Positions 53,485 through 61,547 of a DNA stretch of 64,000 bases are shown here, piece by piece. The stretch spans positions 1 to 64,000 of the forward strand of contig NZ_VSLZ01000001.1 of NCBI RefSeq assembly GCF_010747475.1, in the 5' to 3' direction. Numbering within the stretch: position 1 is the stretch's first letter; each line of letters opens with the position of its first letter. Source of the stretch: Halorussus sp. MSC15.2 (GTDB lineage: Archaea; Halobacteriota; Halobacteria; Halobacteriales; Haladaptataceae). The position numbers were made by a program, and so were the translations under genes. The notes under the pieces are model-generated. The model was not told the origin of the DNA. It did not search any database and saw only the letters and a program-made list of their open reading frames with translations.

Positions 53485-54444
53485 TCAGTGCGCGCCGAGA
53501 AGATGGGTCAACAGCGCCTTCTGGGTGTGCATCCGGTTCTCGGCCTGTTGCCAGACCACCGCCCGGTCGCTCTCCAGCACGTCGCCGGTAATCTCCTCGC
53601 CGCGGTGGGCGGGCAGACAGTGCATCACGTCGGCCTCCGGCGCGGCCGCGAGCAGGTCGTCGTTCACCTGAAAGCCGTCGAAGTCGCCGAGTTTCTCCTC
53701 GCGCTCGTCCTCTTCACCCATGCTGACCCACACGTCGGTGTACACCACGTCCGCGCCCTCGACGGCGGTCTCGGGGTCGTGGACGACCTCGGGTGCAGAA
53801 CCGCGCTCGTCGGCGCGCTCCAGCACGCCGTCGTCCGGTTCGTACCCCTCCGGGGTCGCCATCGTCAAGTCGAGTCCGGCCATCGCGGCCCCGATGGCGA
53901 ACGACTGGGCGACGTTGTTACCGTCGCCGACCCACGCGACGTCCACGCCCTCGAACCCGTCGAACCGCTCGTAGACGGTGAAGAGGTCTGCGAGGGTCTG
54001 ACACGGGTGGGCGTCGTCCGAGAGTCCGTTTATCACCGGGACGGTGGCGTGGGTGGCCATCGATTCGAGCGCCCCGTGGTCGAACACGCGCGCCATCACC
54101 GCATCGACGTAGCGCGAGAGCGCGCGGGCGGTGTCGGCGACGGGTTCGCCGTGGTCGAGGTGCGTCGTGTCCGGCCCGAGGTAGACGGCGTGGCCGCCCA
54201 ACTGGGTCATCCCCGTCTCGAACGAAACCCGCGTCCGGGTGCTAGGCTTCTCGAACAGCATGGCGAGCGTCTGGTTCGGCAGGAGCGCGTGGGGTTCGCC
54301 CTCTCGGTGGGCCGCCTTGAGGTCCGCGGCGGTCGAGAACACGTCGGCGAGGTCGTCGTCCGCGAGGTCGTCTACGTCGAGGACGTGGCTGACTGGCGAT
54401 TCGGCGGTCGGGGTCGTCGTGGATTCGGTCGCGTAGTTGCTCAT
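53485..54444 (-). CDS. argF: Ornithine carbamoyltransferase
   Basis: This 319-residue enzyme makes citrulline from ornithine and carbamoyl phosphate. The carbamoyl phosphate motif is FEKPSTRTRVSFE, the HPCQTL motif is in DDAHPCQTLADLF, and the ornithine-side motif DVWVSMGEE and the end MHCLPAHRGEEI are intact. It is the last gene of the minus-strand arginine operon; its ATG overlaps the argE stop (ATGA). Confidence 0.95.
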   Translation of the reverse strand: MSNYATESTTTPTAESPVSHVLDVDDLADDDLADVFSTAADLKAAHREGEPHALLPNQTLAMLFEKPSTRTRVSFETGMTQLGGHAVYLGPDTTHLDHGEPVADTARALSRYVDAVMARVFDHGALESMATHATVPVINGLSDDAHPCQTLADLFTVYERFDGFEGVDVAWVGDGNNVAQSFAIGAAMAGLDLTMATPEGYEPDDGVLERADERGSAPEVVHDPETAVEGADVVYTDVWVSMGEEDEREEKLGDFDGFQVNDDLLAAAPEADVMHCLPAHRGEEITGDVLESDRAVVWQQAENRMHTQKALLTHLLGAH

Positions 54445-55553
54445 GGTTCGGCGAGGTCCTCGGAGACGGCGTTCAGGACCGCGATGGAGCGGTCGAACTC
54501 TCCGAGGTCGAGGTGTTCGTTCGGCGCGTGGTCGAGGTCTGAGTCGCCGGGACCGTAGGTCGCCATCGGGCAGTCCCACGCTCCGGCGTAGAGGTTCATG
54601 TCGCTGGTTCCGGTTTTGCGGAGGAGTCGAGGGTCGCCCCCGACTCGTCGAATCGCGGCCCGGAACGCTCGCGCCACCTCGCTTCGGGGCGTCTCCATCA
54701 CGGGCGGAATCGGCTCCCGCCAGTCGATGGCCCCCTCGTCCAGTTCGGCTTCGACCGTCTCCCGAATCTGCGCCGCCGTCGCGCCCGGCGGAATCCGGAA
54801 CTGCACCTCGGCGCTGGCTTCCACCGAGAGACCGTCGGCCGCAGTGCCGCCAGCGAACTCGACCGGCTTGGCGGTGACCTGCTCGAAGACGGGAGTCTCG
54901 TCTTCCCCGTCCTCGGCGTCCCCGCGTTCTTCACCGTCTACGGTCTCGCCGCTTCCCTCGGCGAACGCGTCCTCGACCGACCGCCACCAGTCCATCGCCG
55001 CCTGTATCGCGTTGGGGTCGGGCCGGGAGGTGTGGGCCGAGTCCGTCTCGACCGCGTACTCCCCGGCCAGAAACCCCCGGTAGCCGAGCGTCACGCCGTC
55101 CCAACCCGAGGGTTCGCCGTTGACCACGGCGTCGGGGGAGTCGCGGTCCTCGACGAGGTGGCGCGCGCCCCGCGAGTCGGTCTCCTCGCCGACCACGCCG
55201 ACGAAACTGACGCCCGTCTCGACCGCCGCCGCGGCCATCGCCGCGAGGGGACCCGTGGCGTCCACGCTCCCGCGGCCCCACAGCGTCTCCGTGCCGTCGC
55301 CGGATTCGGTGCGGACCGGAATATCGCCGGGCACCGTGTCGATGTGCGAAGTCAGCAGGACCGAGTCGTCGGCGGGCGCGCGGACGTTGCCGACCTCGTC
55401 CAGCCAGACCTCCCGGCCGCGCTCCTCGAAGAACGCCGCGAGGCGCTCGGCGCACTCCCGTTCCTCGCCCGAGGGTGAGGGGATGGACACGAGGTCCGCG
55501 AGGAGTTCGCGGGCCGCCTCGTCGCTCACGCCCGCGTCGGCGCTCGCGCTCAC
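54441..55553 (-). CDS. argE: [ArgW]-ornithine hydrolase (ArgE/LysK-type M20 peptidase)
   Basis: This 370-residue M20 metallopeptidase releases ornithine from the carrier protein. Metal ligands are in LLTSHIDTVPGD (His, Asp), VVGEETDSRGARHL (Glu-Glu) and PNEHLDLGEFD. LysK/ArgE proteins of the LysW system share this fold. An acidic insert lies at about 200-220. It starts at GTG 55553, overlapping the TGA of argD (GTGA), and its stop overlaps the argF ATG, so translation is coupled on both sides. Confidence 0.9.
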   Translation of the reverse strand: MSASADAGVSDEAARELLADLVSIPSPSGEERECAERLAAFFEERGREVWLDEVGNVRAPADDSVLLTSHIDTVPGDIPVRTESGDGTETLWGRGSVDATGPLAAMAAAAVETGVSFVGVVGEETDSRGARHLVEDRDSPDAVVNGEPSGWDGVTLGYRGFLAGEYAVETDSAHTSRPDPNAIQAAMDWWRSVEDAFAEGSGETVDGEERGDAEDGEDETPVFEQVTAKPVEFAGGTAADGLSVEASAEVQFRIPPGATAAQIRETVEAELDEGAIDWREPIPPVMETPRSEVARAFRAAIRRVGGDPRLLRKTGTSDMNLYAGAWDCPMATYGPGDSDLDHAPNEHLDLGEFDRSIAVLNAVSEDLAEP

Positions 55554-56689
55554 GGCGACACCTCCGCGAGGACGCTCTCCAGCGCCGCGACCACTTCGTC
55601 GGCGTGGCTCTCGTCGACGGTTAGTGGCGGGAGCAGGCGCACCACGGTCCGGCCCGCGGGGAGCGCCAGAATCCCGTGGTCCATCGCCAGATGCTTCAGC
55701 AGGCGGTTCGCGCCGCGCTTCACCTCCGCGCCGAGGAGGAGTCCCTCGCCGCGGACCGTGCGAATCGGTAGCTCGGAACCCCCCAGTTTCGACTGGAGAT
55801 GGTTTCCGACCTCTGCGGCGTTCGCTGCGAGGTCCTCCTCGGCGACGACCGAGAGGGTGGCCTCCGCGGCCGCGCTGACCACTGGACCGCCCGAGAACGT
55901 CGAACCGTGCGGTCCGGCGTTCTCGGCTATCCAGTCGGCGCAGAGCGTCGCGCCGACCGGGAGACCGCCGCCGAGTCCCTTCGCCGAGGTGAGCACGTCG
56001 GGCACGACGCCGCGCTTTTCGCAGGCCCAGAGCGCGCCGGTCCGGCCCAGTCCGGTCTGAATCTCGTCCAGAATCAGGGCCGACCCGGTCTCCTCGGTCA
56101 CCTCGCGGGCGGCCTGCAGGTAGCCCTCGGGCGCGGGGTTCACGCCGCCCTCGCCCTGAATCGGTTCCAGCAGGACCGCGGCCGTCTCCTCGTCCACGGC
56201 CTCCGCGAGGGCTTCCTCGTCGCCGTAGGGGACGAACTCGAAGTCCCCGGCGAGCGGTTCGAATGGCGTCTTGTACTTGGGTTTCCACGTCGCCGCGAGC
56301 GACCCCATCGTCCGGCCGTGGAAGCCGCGCTGGGCCGCGACGATTTTGGAGTCGCCGGTGGCGCTGCGGGCGAACTTGATGGCGGCCTCGTTTGCCTCGG
56401 TACCGGAGTTACAGAGCCAGACGTTCTCCAAGTCGCCGGGCGCGACCGCCGCCAGTTTGTCGTAGAGGCCGTCGCGGGCCGAGTTGGGATAGCTGGCCTG
56501 CACGAACGTCAGTTTCTCGACCTGCTCCTGCACCGCCGAGACGACCTCGGGGTGGCAGTGGCCGACCGCGGCGACGCCGTAACTCGCGCCGAAGTCGAGG
56601 TACTCGTTCCCCGACTCGTCGTAGAGGTGGACGCCGTCGCCCGACTCGATGCGAATCGGCTTCTCGGAGTAGACGAATCCGCCAGTCAT
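55550..56689 (-). CDS. argD: Acetylornithine/[ArgW]-semialdehyde aminotransferase (ArgD/LysJ type)
   Basis: This 379-residue class III PLP aminotransferase has the PLP lysine in TSAKGLGGGLPVGA, the Asp in ALILDEIQTGLGRTG, and WLCNSGTEANEAAIKFAR for cofactor phosphate binding. In this operon it should act on the carrier-bound glutamate semialdehyde made by ArgC. It is about 28 bases after the argB stop and overlaps argE by four bases. Confidence 0.93.
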   Translation of the reverse strand: MTGGFVYSEKPIRIESGDGVHLYDESGNEYLDFGASYGVAAVGHCHPEVVSAVQEQVEKLTFVQASYPNSARDGLYDKLAAVAPGDLENVWLCNSGTEANEAAIKFARSATGDSKIVAAQRGFHGRTMGSLAATWKPKYKTPFEPLAGDFEFVPYGDEEALAEAVDEETAAVLLEPIQGEGGVNPAPEGYLQAAREVTEETGSALILDEIQTGLGRTGALWACEKRGVVPDVLTSAKGLGGGLPVGATLCADWIAENAGPHGSTFSGGPVVSAAAEATLSVVAEEDLAANAAEVGNHLQSKLGGSELPIRTVRGEGLLLGAEVKRGANRLLKHLAMDHGILALPAGRTVVRLLPPLTVDESHADEVVAALESVLAEVSP

Positions 56690-56717
56690 CTGACCGCCTC
56701 CGATTCGAGTTCCACCA

Positions 56718-57695
56718 TCATCTGACCGCCTCCGGTTGGAAATCGGTCCCGTGGCCGGTCCGGGCCGCGGTGATGGGGTCGCGGTTGTTCGCGTCCGCGA
56801 CCGTCACCGAGGCCGCGCCGCCTTCGAGGGCTTCGACCGCCGCCATGACCTTCTTCGTCATGAACCCCTCCGCGGCGTCCTTGGCCGCGTCGAGTTCCGC
56901 GGGCGTCCCGACCGACTCGACCAGCGAGTCGGGGTCGTCGGGGTCCTCGTAGACCCCGGCCACGTCGGTCAGCACGACCAACTCGCCGCCTAGCGCGCCC
57001 GCAATCGCGGCGGCCGCGCGGTCGGCGTCGGCGTTGACCGGTGTGAACTCGGCGGCGCTCGTACCGCTCCCGCCGCCATGTGACTCCTCTGCGAGCATCG
57101 GTACCGTGACGACCGGGACGTAGCGTCCGGCCAGCAGGGTCGAGAGCAGGTCGTCGTTGACCGCCTCGATTTTGCCGGAGTGGTCACCGCGCTTTATCTT
57201 CTTGCGGCCGTCTTCGAGGACCTTGACCGCCGACTTGCGCGGGCCGGTCAGCAATTTTCCGTCCGCGCCCGAGAGACCGACCGCGTTCACGCCCTCGTTC
57301 TGGAGCGCCGCCACGAGGTCGGTGTTGAGTTTGCCCGGAAGCACCATCTCGAAGACCTCCATGGTCTTCTCGTCGGTGAAGCGACCGACGACCCCGCCGG
57401 GCGTCTCGACGTACTCCGGTTCCTCGCCCATCTGCTCCAGCGTGTCGTCTACCGCCGTGGAACCGCCGTGGACGACTACCACGTCCTCGCCGTTGGCGAC
57501 GAGGTGCGCGACGTCCGCCAGCGCGCCTTCGGGGTCCACGGCGCGCGCGCCGCCGATTTTGACGACGACGGGCGGATTCTGCTCGTCCCCGCCGACCGTC
57601 CCGCCGTCGGTCCGCAGTCCGTCGTCGCCGAGGTCGTTGTCGATTAGCTCCTCGTGTGCCGCTTCGAGGTCCGATTCCGTGTAGTCGTCCGTCAT
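56718..57695 (-). CDS. argB: [ArgW]-glutamate kinase (ArgB/LysZ type)
   Basis: This 325-residue amino-acid kinase has NPPVVVKIGGARAVDP (Lys and Gly-rich ATP site), VVVHGGSTAVDD (substrate Gly-Gly), and VVLTDVAGVYEDP with FMTKKVMAAVEAL (second Lys). The first 40 residues are an acidic haloarchaeal extension. It phosphorylates the carrier-bound glutamate. The ATG at 57695 overlaps the argC stop (ATGA). Confidence 0.93.
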   Translation of the reverse strand: MTDDYTESDLEAAHEELIDNDLGDDGLRTDGGTVGGDEQNPPVVVKIGGARAVDPEGALADVAHLVANGEDVVVVHGGSTAVDDTLEQMGEEPEYVETPGGVVGRFTDEKTMEVFEMVLPGKLNTDLVAALQNEGVNAVGLSGADGKLLTGPRKSAVKVLEDGRKKIKRGDHSGKIEAVNDDLLSTLLAGRYVPVVTVPMLAEESHGGGSGTSAAEFTPVNADADRAAAAIAGALGGELVVLTDVAGVYEDPDDPDSLVESVGTPAELDAAKDAAEGFMTKKVMAAVEALEGGAASVTVADANNRDPITAARTGHGTDFQPEAVR

Positions 57696-58837
57696 GGGCT
57701 TCCCACCGGGTGGAGTCCCTGAAAGTCGAGTCCCGCGGTCTCTTCGAGACCGAGCGCGAGGTTGGCGGCGTGGACCGCCTGCCCGGCCGTGCCTTTCACC
57801 AGATTGTCGATGGCGCTGAACACGACGACGCGCTCGTTGGCGGGGTCCAACTCGAAGCCGACTTCGGCGTAGTTGGTCCCCGCGACGGCCTTGGGTTCGG
57901 GGTAGCGATAGACGCCCGACCCGCCGGACTGGAGGCGGACGAACGGTTCCTCGTCGTAGGCCTCGCGGAAGGCCGACCAGAGGTCGCCTTTCGAGACGGG
58001 CTGGTCCGGAAAGACGTGGCAGGTCGCGGCCGCGCCGCGGACCATGTCCACGGCGTGGGCCGAGAAGGACATGTCGGTGCCCAGTTCCTGCTCGATTTCG
58101 GCCTCGTGGCGGTGGCCGGTCGGCGCGTAGGGCCGGACGACACCCGAGCGCTCGGCGTGACTTCCGGCCTCGCTCGACGTCGCGCCGCCCTCTGAGGACC
58201 CGACCTTTACGTCGGCGACTATCTGCTCGTCCGCGCCACCGTCGAGAATCCCGGCCTCGAACAGCGGATAGAGGCCGAGAATCGTCGCGGTGGCGTTACA
58301 GCCGCCAGCGGCGATTAGGTCCGCGCCGGGCAACTCCTCGCGGTGGAGTTCCGGCAGGGCGTACACCGCCTCCTCCAGATACTCGGGCGCGTCGTGGCCG
58401 TCGTACCACTCGTCGTACTGCTCGGCGGTGTTCAGCCTGAAGTCGGCGCTCAGGTCCACCACGGTGTCGGCCGCGTCGTAGAACACGTCTATCTGGGCCA
58501 TCGAGACGCCGTGGGGCGTCGCGGCGAACAGCACGTCCACCGAGTCGAGGTCGGCGGGGTCGGAGAACCGGAGGTCGGTCCCCCGGAGGTTCGGGTGGAC
58601 CGACCCGACCGACTTGCCCGCGTACTCGCGGCTGGTCGCGCCCGCGAGGTCGAAGTTCGGGTGACCCGAGAGGATGCGGAGGAGTTCGCCGCCCGCGAAC
58701 CCGCTCGCGCCGACGACGGTGGCGGTGAGACTCTCGCCGGTCGTGTCCTCCTCGCCTATCGCGGTCGTCGCTTCGTCGTCTGCCGCGGTACTCTCCTCGT
58801 CGTCGCCCGCCGTGGCCGTCCCGTTCGTGATGGGCAT
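57692..58837 (-). CDS. argC: [ArgW]-glutamyl-phosphate reductase (ArgC/LysY type)
   Basis: This 381-residue NADPH-dependent reductase has VVGASGFAGGELLRIL for the dinucleotide site, the catalytic Cys in AAGGCNATATILGLYP, and the His in ERSGVVRPYAPTGHRHEAEI. A 36-residue acidic Thr/Asp-rich N-terminal tail (GDDEESTAADDEATTAI) is a haloarchaeal addition. The ATG at 58837 overlaps the argX stop (TGATG), implying coupling. Confidence 0.93.
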   Translation of the reverse strand: MPITNGTATAGDDEESTAADDEATTAIGEEDTTGESLTATVVGASGFAGGELLRILSGHPNFDLAGATSREYAGKSVGSVHPNLRGTDLRFSDPADLDSVDVLFAATPHGVSMAQIDVFYDAADTVVDLSADFRLNTAEQYDEWYDGHDAPEYLEEAVYALPELHREELPGADLIAAGGCNATATILGLYPLFEAGILDGGADEQIVADVKVGSSEGGATSSEAGSHAERSGVVRPYAPTGHRHEAEIEQELGTDMSFSAHAVDMVRGAAATCHVFPDQPVSKGDLWSAFREAYDEEPFVRLQSGGSGVYRYPEPKAVAGTNYAEVGFELDPANERVVVFSAIDNLVKGTAGQAVHAANLALGLEETAGLDFQGLHPVGSP

Positions 58838-59712
58838 CAGGCGACCACCTCGTGTTTCGCGGCGGCCTTCGCTTCCAGCCAATCGACCACTTCGGCGGGC
58901 ACGTCCACGTCGGCGGTGTCGTTCAGCGACTTGAACTCGACGGTGTGGTTGACCTCGTGGACGGTGTAGTTGGTCCCGTCGCCACCGACTTCCATCAGGT
59001 CCACGCCCAGCAAACCGCCGCCGACCGCGTCGCTGGCCTGCTGGACCAGCTTCTTCGCTTCGGCGTCGAGTTCGAACGCCTCGGTCTCGGCACCCTTCGC
59101 GGCGTTCGTGAGCCAGTGGTCCGACGAGCGCACCATCGCGGCGACGGGTTCGCCGTCCGTCGCGAGGACGCGAACGTCGCGGCCGGGCTTGTCCACGAAC
59201 TCCTGCACGTAGAACACCTTGTGTTCGTAGTGGCCGAGCGTGGCCTTGTGTTCGAGAATCGCCTCCGCGGCGCTCCGGGAGTCGATTTTGGCCATCAGGC
59301 GACCCCACGACCCGACGACGGGCTTGAGGACGCAGGGGTAGCCGAACTCCTCGATGCTCTCCATCGCCGACTCCTTGGTGAACGCCACGTCGGTCGCGGG
59401 CGTGGGGACGCCGGCGCCGGCGAGCGCGAGGCTGTTCTGCACCTTGTCGGCGCAGGTGCGGGCGGTCTCCGCGGAGTTGACCACGGGCACGCCGTACGCC
59501 TCGCAGAACTTCGTGGCGTAGAGGCTCCTGCTCGTGGCGAGACACCGGTCCACCACGACGTCGAGGTCCGCGAAGATTTCGGGGGCCTCGTCCAGTCCGA
59601 ACTGGAGGTCGCGCACGTCTATCTTGACCACGTCGTGGCCGCGCTCGCGGAGTTCCGACAGCAGCAGCTTCTCGTCTTTCCGAATCCGGGAGTAGAGTAG
59701 TCCAACCTGCAA
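58837..59712 (-). CDS. argX: Glutamate-ArgW ligase (LysX/ArgX, RimK-type ATP-grasp)
   Basis: This 291-residue ATP-grasp ligase joins the alpha-amino group of glutamate to the C-terminal glutamate of the carrier ArgW. ATP-grasp motifs are GYPCVLKPVVGSWGRLMAKID, YVQEFVDKPGRDVRVLA and GVDLMEVGGDGTNYTVHEVNHTVEF. The start is a TTG at 59712, one base after the argW TAA; the following LQVGLLYSRIRKDEK is the family's N-terminus, and no ATG or GTG fits. It is therefore a rare start dependent on argW translation. Confidence 0.9.
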   Translation of the reverse strand: MQVGLLYSRIRKDEKLLLSELRERGHDVVKIDVRDLQFGLDEAPEIFADLDVVVDRCLATSRSLYATKFCEAYGVPVVNSAETARTCADKVQNSLALAGAGVPTPATDVAFTKESAMESIEEFGYPCVLKPVVGSWGRLMAKIDSRSAAEAILEHKATLGHYEHKVFYVQEFVDKPGRDVRVLATDGEPVAAMVRSSDHWLTNAAKGAETEAFELDAEAKKLVQQASDAVGGGLLGVDLMEVGGDGTNYTVHEVNHTVEFKSLNDTADVDVPAEVVDWLEAKAAAKHEVVA

Positions 59713-59713
59713 C

Positions 59714-59878
59714 TTACTCCCCCCAGTCCTCTTCGAGCTCCGGGGCTCGGTCGAGGACTGGCGGGTTTCGCTCGACGACTTCCAGTTCGGCACCGCAGGT
59801 CGTGCAATCGACTATCTCTCCCACTTCGGCGTCGTCGTGCAGGGTCACGTCGGCCCCGCACTGTACGCATTCGGTCAT
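59714..59878 (-). CDS. argW: Amino-group carrier protein LysW/ArgW
   Basis: This 54-residue protein is the carrier to which glutamate is attached during arginine synthesis. It has two CxxC pairs (C4-C7 in TECVQCGAD and C25-C28 in VDCTTCGAE) for one zinc, an acidic surface, and the diagnostic C-terminal EDWGE, whose last Glu54 is the attachment site. It is too short for most gene finders. It is first in argW-argX-argC-argB-argD-argE-argF. A TATA-like GTTTTAAG at 59906-59913 lies about 30 bases upstream. Confidence 0.93.
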   Translation of the reverse strand: MTECVQCGADVTLHDDAEVGEIVDCTTCGAELEVVERNPPVLDRAPELEEDWGE

Positions 59879-59905
59879 AGCAGTTCTTCCTAAATCGCTA
59901 TTCCA

Positions 59906-59913
59906 CTTAAAAC
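59906..59913 (-). promoter_or_regulatory. Promoter of argW operon
   Basis: The minus-strand sequence GTTTTAAG is a TATA-like box whose centre is about 32 bases before the argW ATG, predicting a transcript with a leader of only a few bases. A second AT-rich box, ATTTATATA, at 60014-60022 lies about 140 bases before argW and could be an additional start. It directly follows the argH hairpin, so it may instead belong to that terminator. Confidence 0.5.
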
Positions 59914-60023
59914 CATCGAACGTGTCAAAAAATTATCGTAGAACAGACGGGGCTCTAAGGGCGTAATGAGGCAATTTCCGCGTCAAACCGAAGTCGTCGC
60001 CGAGCTTCGAGAGTATATAAATG

Positions 60024-60041
60024 CGGTCCCGGAAGGGACCG
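60024..60041 (-). terminator. Hairpin after argH
   Basis: Seven-base perfect arms CGGTCCC (60024-60030) and GGGACCG (60035-60041) enclose GGAA. On the minus strand this hairpin begins 9 bases after the argH stop and is followed by GCATTTATATAC. It may terminate or stabilise the argGH message and separate it from argW. Confidence 0.5.
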
Positions 60042-60049
60042 GCGGTCGG

Positions 60050-61546
60050 TCAGACATATCGACTCACCTCCGTCCGGAGTTTCTCGTCGGCGTCGGCCAG
60101 CGCCGCGCGCTCGTCGGCGAGCGCCGCCTCGTCCGCGGCGATGGTCTCCTCGGCCGCGGTCAGGCCCGCGGCGACCGCCTCGGGGGCGGGGCCGCCGGGC
60201 GAATCGCGGGACGCCGCGCTCGCTGCGGGGTCCAGCGCGGCCTCGACCGCCTCGCGCTCGACGTAGGCGTCGAGCGACTCGCCCAGCACGTCCTCGGCCG
60301 CCGCGTCGAGCGCGGCGTAGTCGGCCCCCTCTTCGGAAGCCTCGGCGACCATCTCGTGGGCCTTCCGGAAGGGGACCCCGGCCATCGCCAGCAGGTCGGC
60401 GACGCCGGTCGCGGTCGAGAATCCTTCCCCGGCCGCCTCGGCGAGCGCCGCCTCGTCCCACGCCGCGGTCGCCGCGGCCCCGGCCGCCACCGCGACCGCC
60501 TCGGTCACGGCGTCCGTGGCCTCCCACGCGTGGGGCGTGGCGTTCTGGAGGTCGCGGTTGTACGCGCGGGGCAGGCCCTTCAGGGTCGTGAGAAGCCCGT
60601 TCAGGCCCGCCGCGGCGTCGCCCGCGGTCGCCCGCACGAGTTCGAGCGTGTCGGGGTTCTTCTTCTGGGGCATGATGGAGGACGTCGAGGAGTAGTCGTC
60701 CGAGAGTTCGACGAGGCCCTTGTTCGAGAACACGACGAGGTCCTCGGCGAGTCCCGAGACGGTCGTCGCGAGGTTCGAGAGCGCGGCGACGACCTCCACG
60801 AGGAAGTCGCGGGTCGAGACCGCGTCCATCGAGTTGGCGACGAGACCGTCGAAGCCGAGCAACTCGGCGGTGCGCTCGCGGTCCACGTCGAACGGCGTGC
60901 CCGCGAACGCCGCCGCGCCGAGGGGCGACCGGTTCACCCGAGCGTATGCGTCGAACAGTCTCGCGGTGTCGCGCGCGACCGCCTGCTCGTAGGAGAGCAG
61001 GTAGTGGCCGACGGTGGTCGGCTGTGCGGGCTGGAGGTGGGTGTAACCGGGCATCACGGTCTCGGCGTGTTCCTCGGCGACCTCCGCCAGCGACTTCTGG
61101 AGGCCGAGGGTCGCCTCGACGGCGTCCAGTACGTCCTCGCGCAGGCGGTAGCGGATGCAGGTCGCCACCTCGTCGTTGCGCGACCGGGCGGTGTGCATCT
61201 TCCCGCCCACGTCGCCCGCGCGCCCGACGACGGCCGTCTCGATGGCGGCGTGAACGTCCTCGCCGTCGGGCAGGGCGTCGAAGCCCGCCGACTCCACCTC
61301 GTCCAGCGCCGAGAGGATGGCGGCGGCCTCGCCGTCGTCCACGACGCCCTGCTCGGCGAGCATCACGACGTGGGCGCGGTCCACCGCGAGGTCGGCCGCG
61401 AAGATGCGCTCGTCGTCGTCCATCGAGGAGAGGAACCCGCGGGCGGGGCCGCCGCTGAAGCGGTCGCGGCGCACCACGTCGCTCGCGGCTTCGCCGCTCG
61501 CGTATTCCGAGGCGCGTTGCGCCTCGCGTTCGCTCTCCTCGGTCAT
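60050..61546 (-). CDS. argH: Argininosuccinate lyase
   Basis: This 498-residue member of the fumarase/aspartase superfamily splits argininosuccinate into arginine and fumarate. The signature SSIMPQKKNPD is present with its mobile catalytic serine loop, and HTARSRNDEV and PGYTHLQPAQPTT supply the other active-site residues. Its ATG lies one base after the argG stop. The C-terminus is Ala/Glu-rich. It ends the argG-argH unit with a hairpin 9 bases beyond. Confidence 0.94.
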   Translation of the reverse strand: MTEESEREAQRASEYASGEAASDVVRRDRFSGGPARGFLSSMDDDERIFAADLAVDRAHVVMLAEQGVVDDGEAAAILSALDEVESAGFDALPDGEDVHAAIETAVVGRAGDVGGKMHTARSRNDEVATCIRYRLREDVLDAVEATLGLQKSLAEVAEEHAETVMPGYTHLQPAQPTTVGHYLLSYEQAVARDTARLFDAYARVNRSPLGAAAFAGTPFDVDRERTAELLGFDGLVANSMDAVSTRDFLVEVVAALSNLATTVSGLAEDLVVFSNKGLVELSDDYSSTSSIMPQKKNPDTLELVRATAGDAAAGLNGLLTTLKGLPRAYNRDLQNATPHAWEATDAVTEAVAVAAGAAATAAWDEAALAEAAGEGFSTATGVADLLAMAGVPFRKAHEMVAEASEEGADYAALDAAAEDVLGESLDAYVEREAVEAALDPAASAASRDSPGGPAPEAVAAGLTAAEETIAADEAALADERAALADADEKLRTEVSRYV

Positions 61547-61547
61547 T

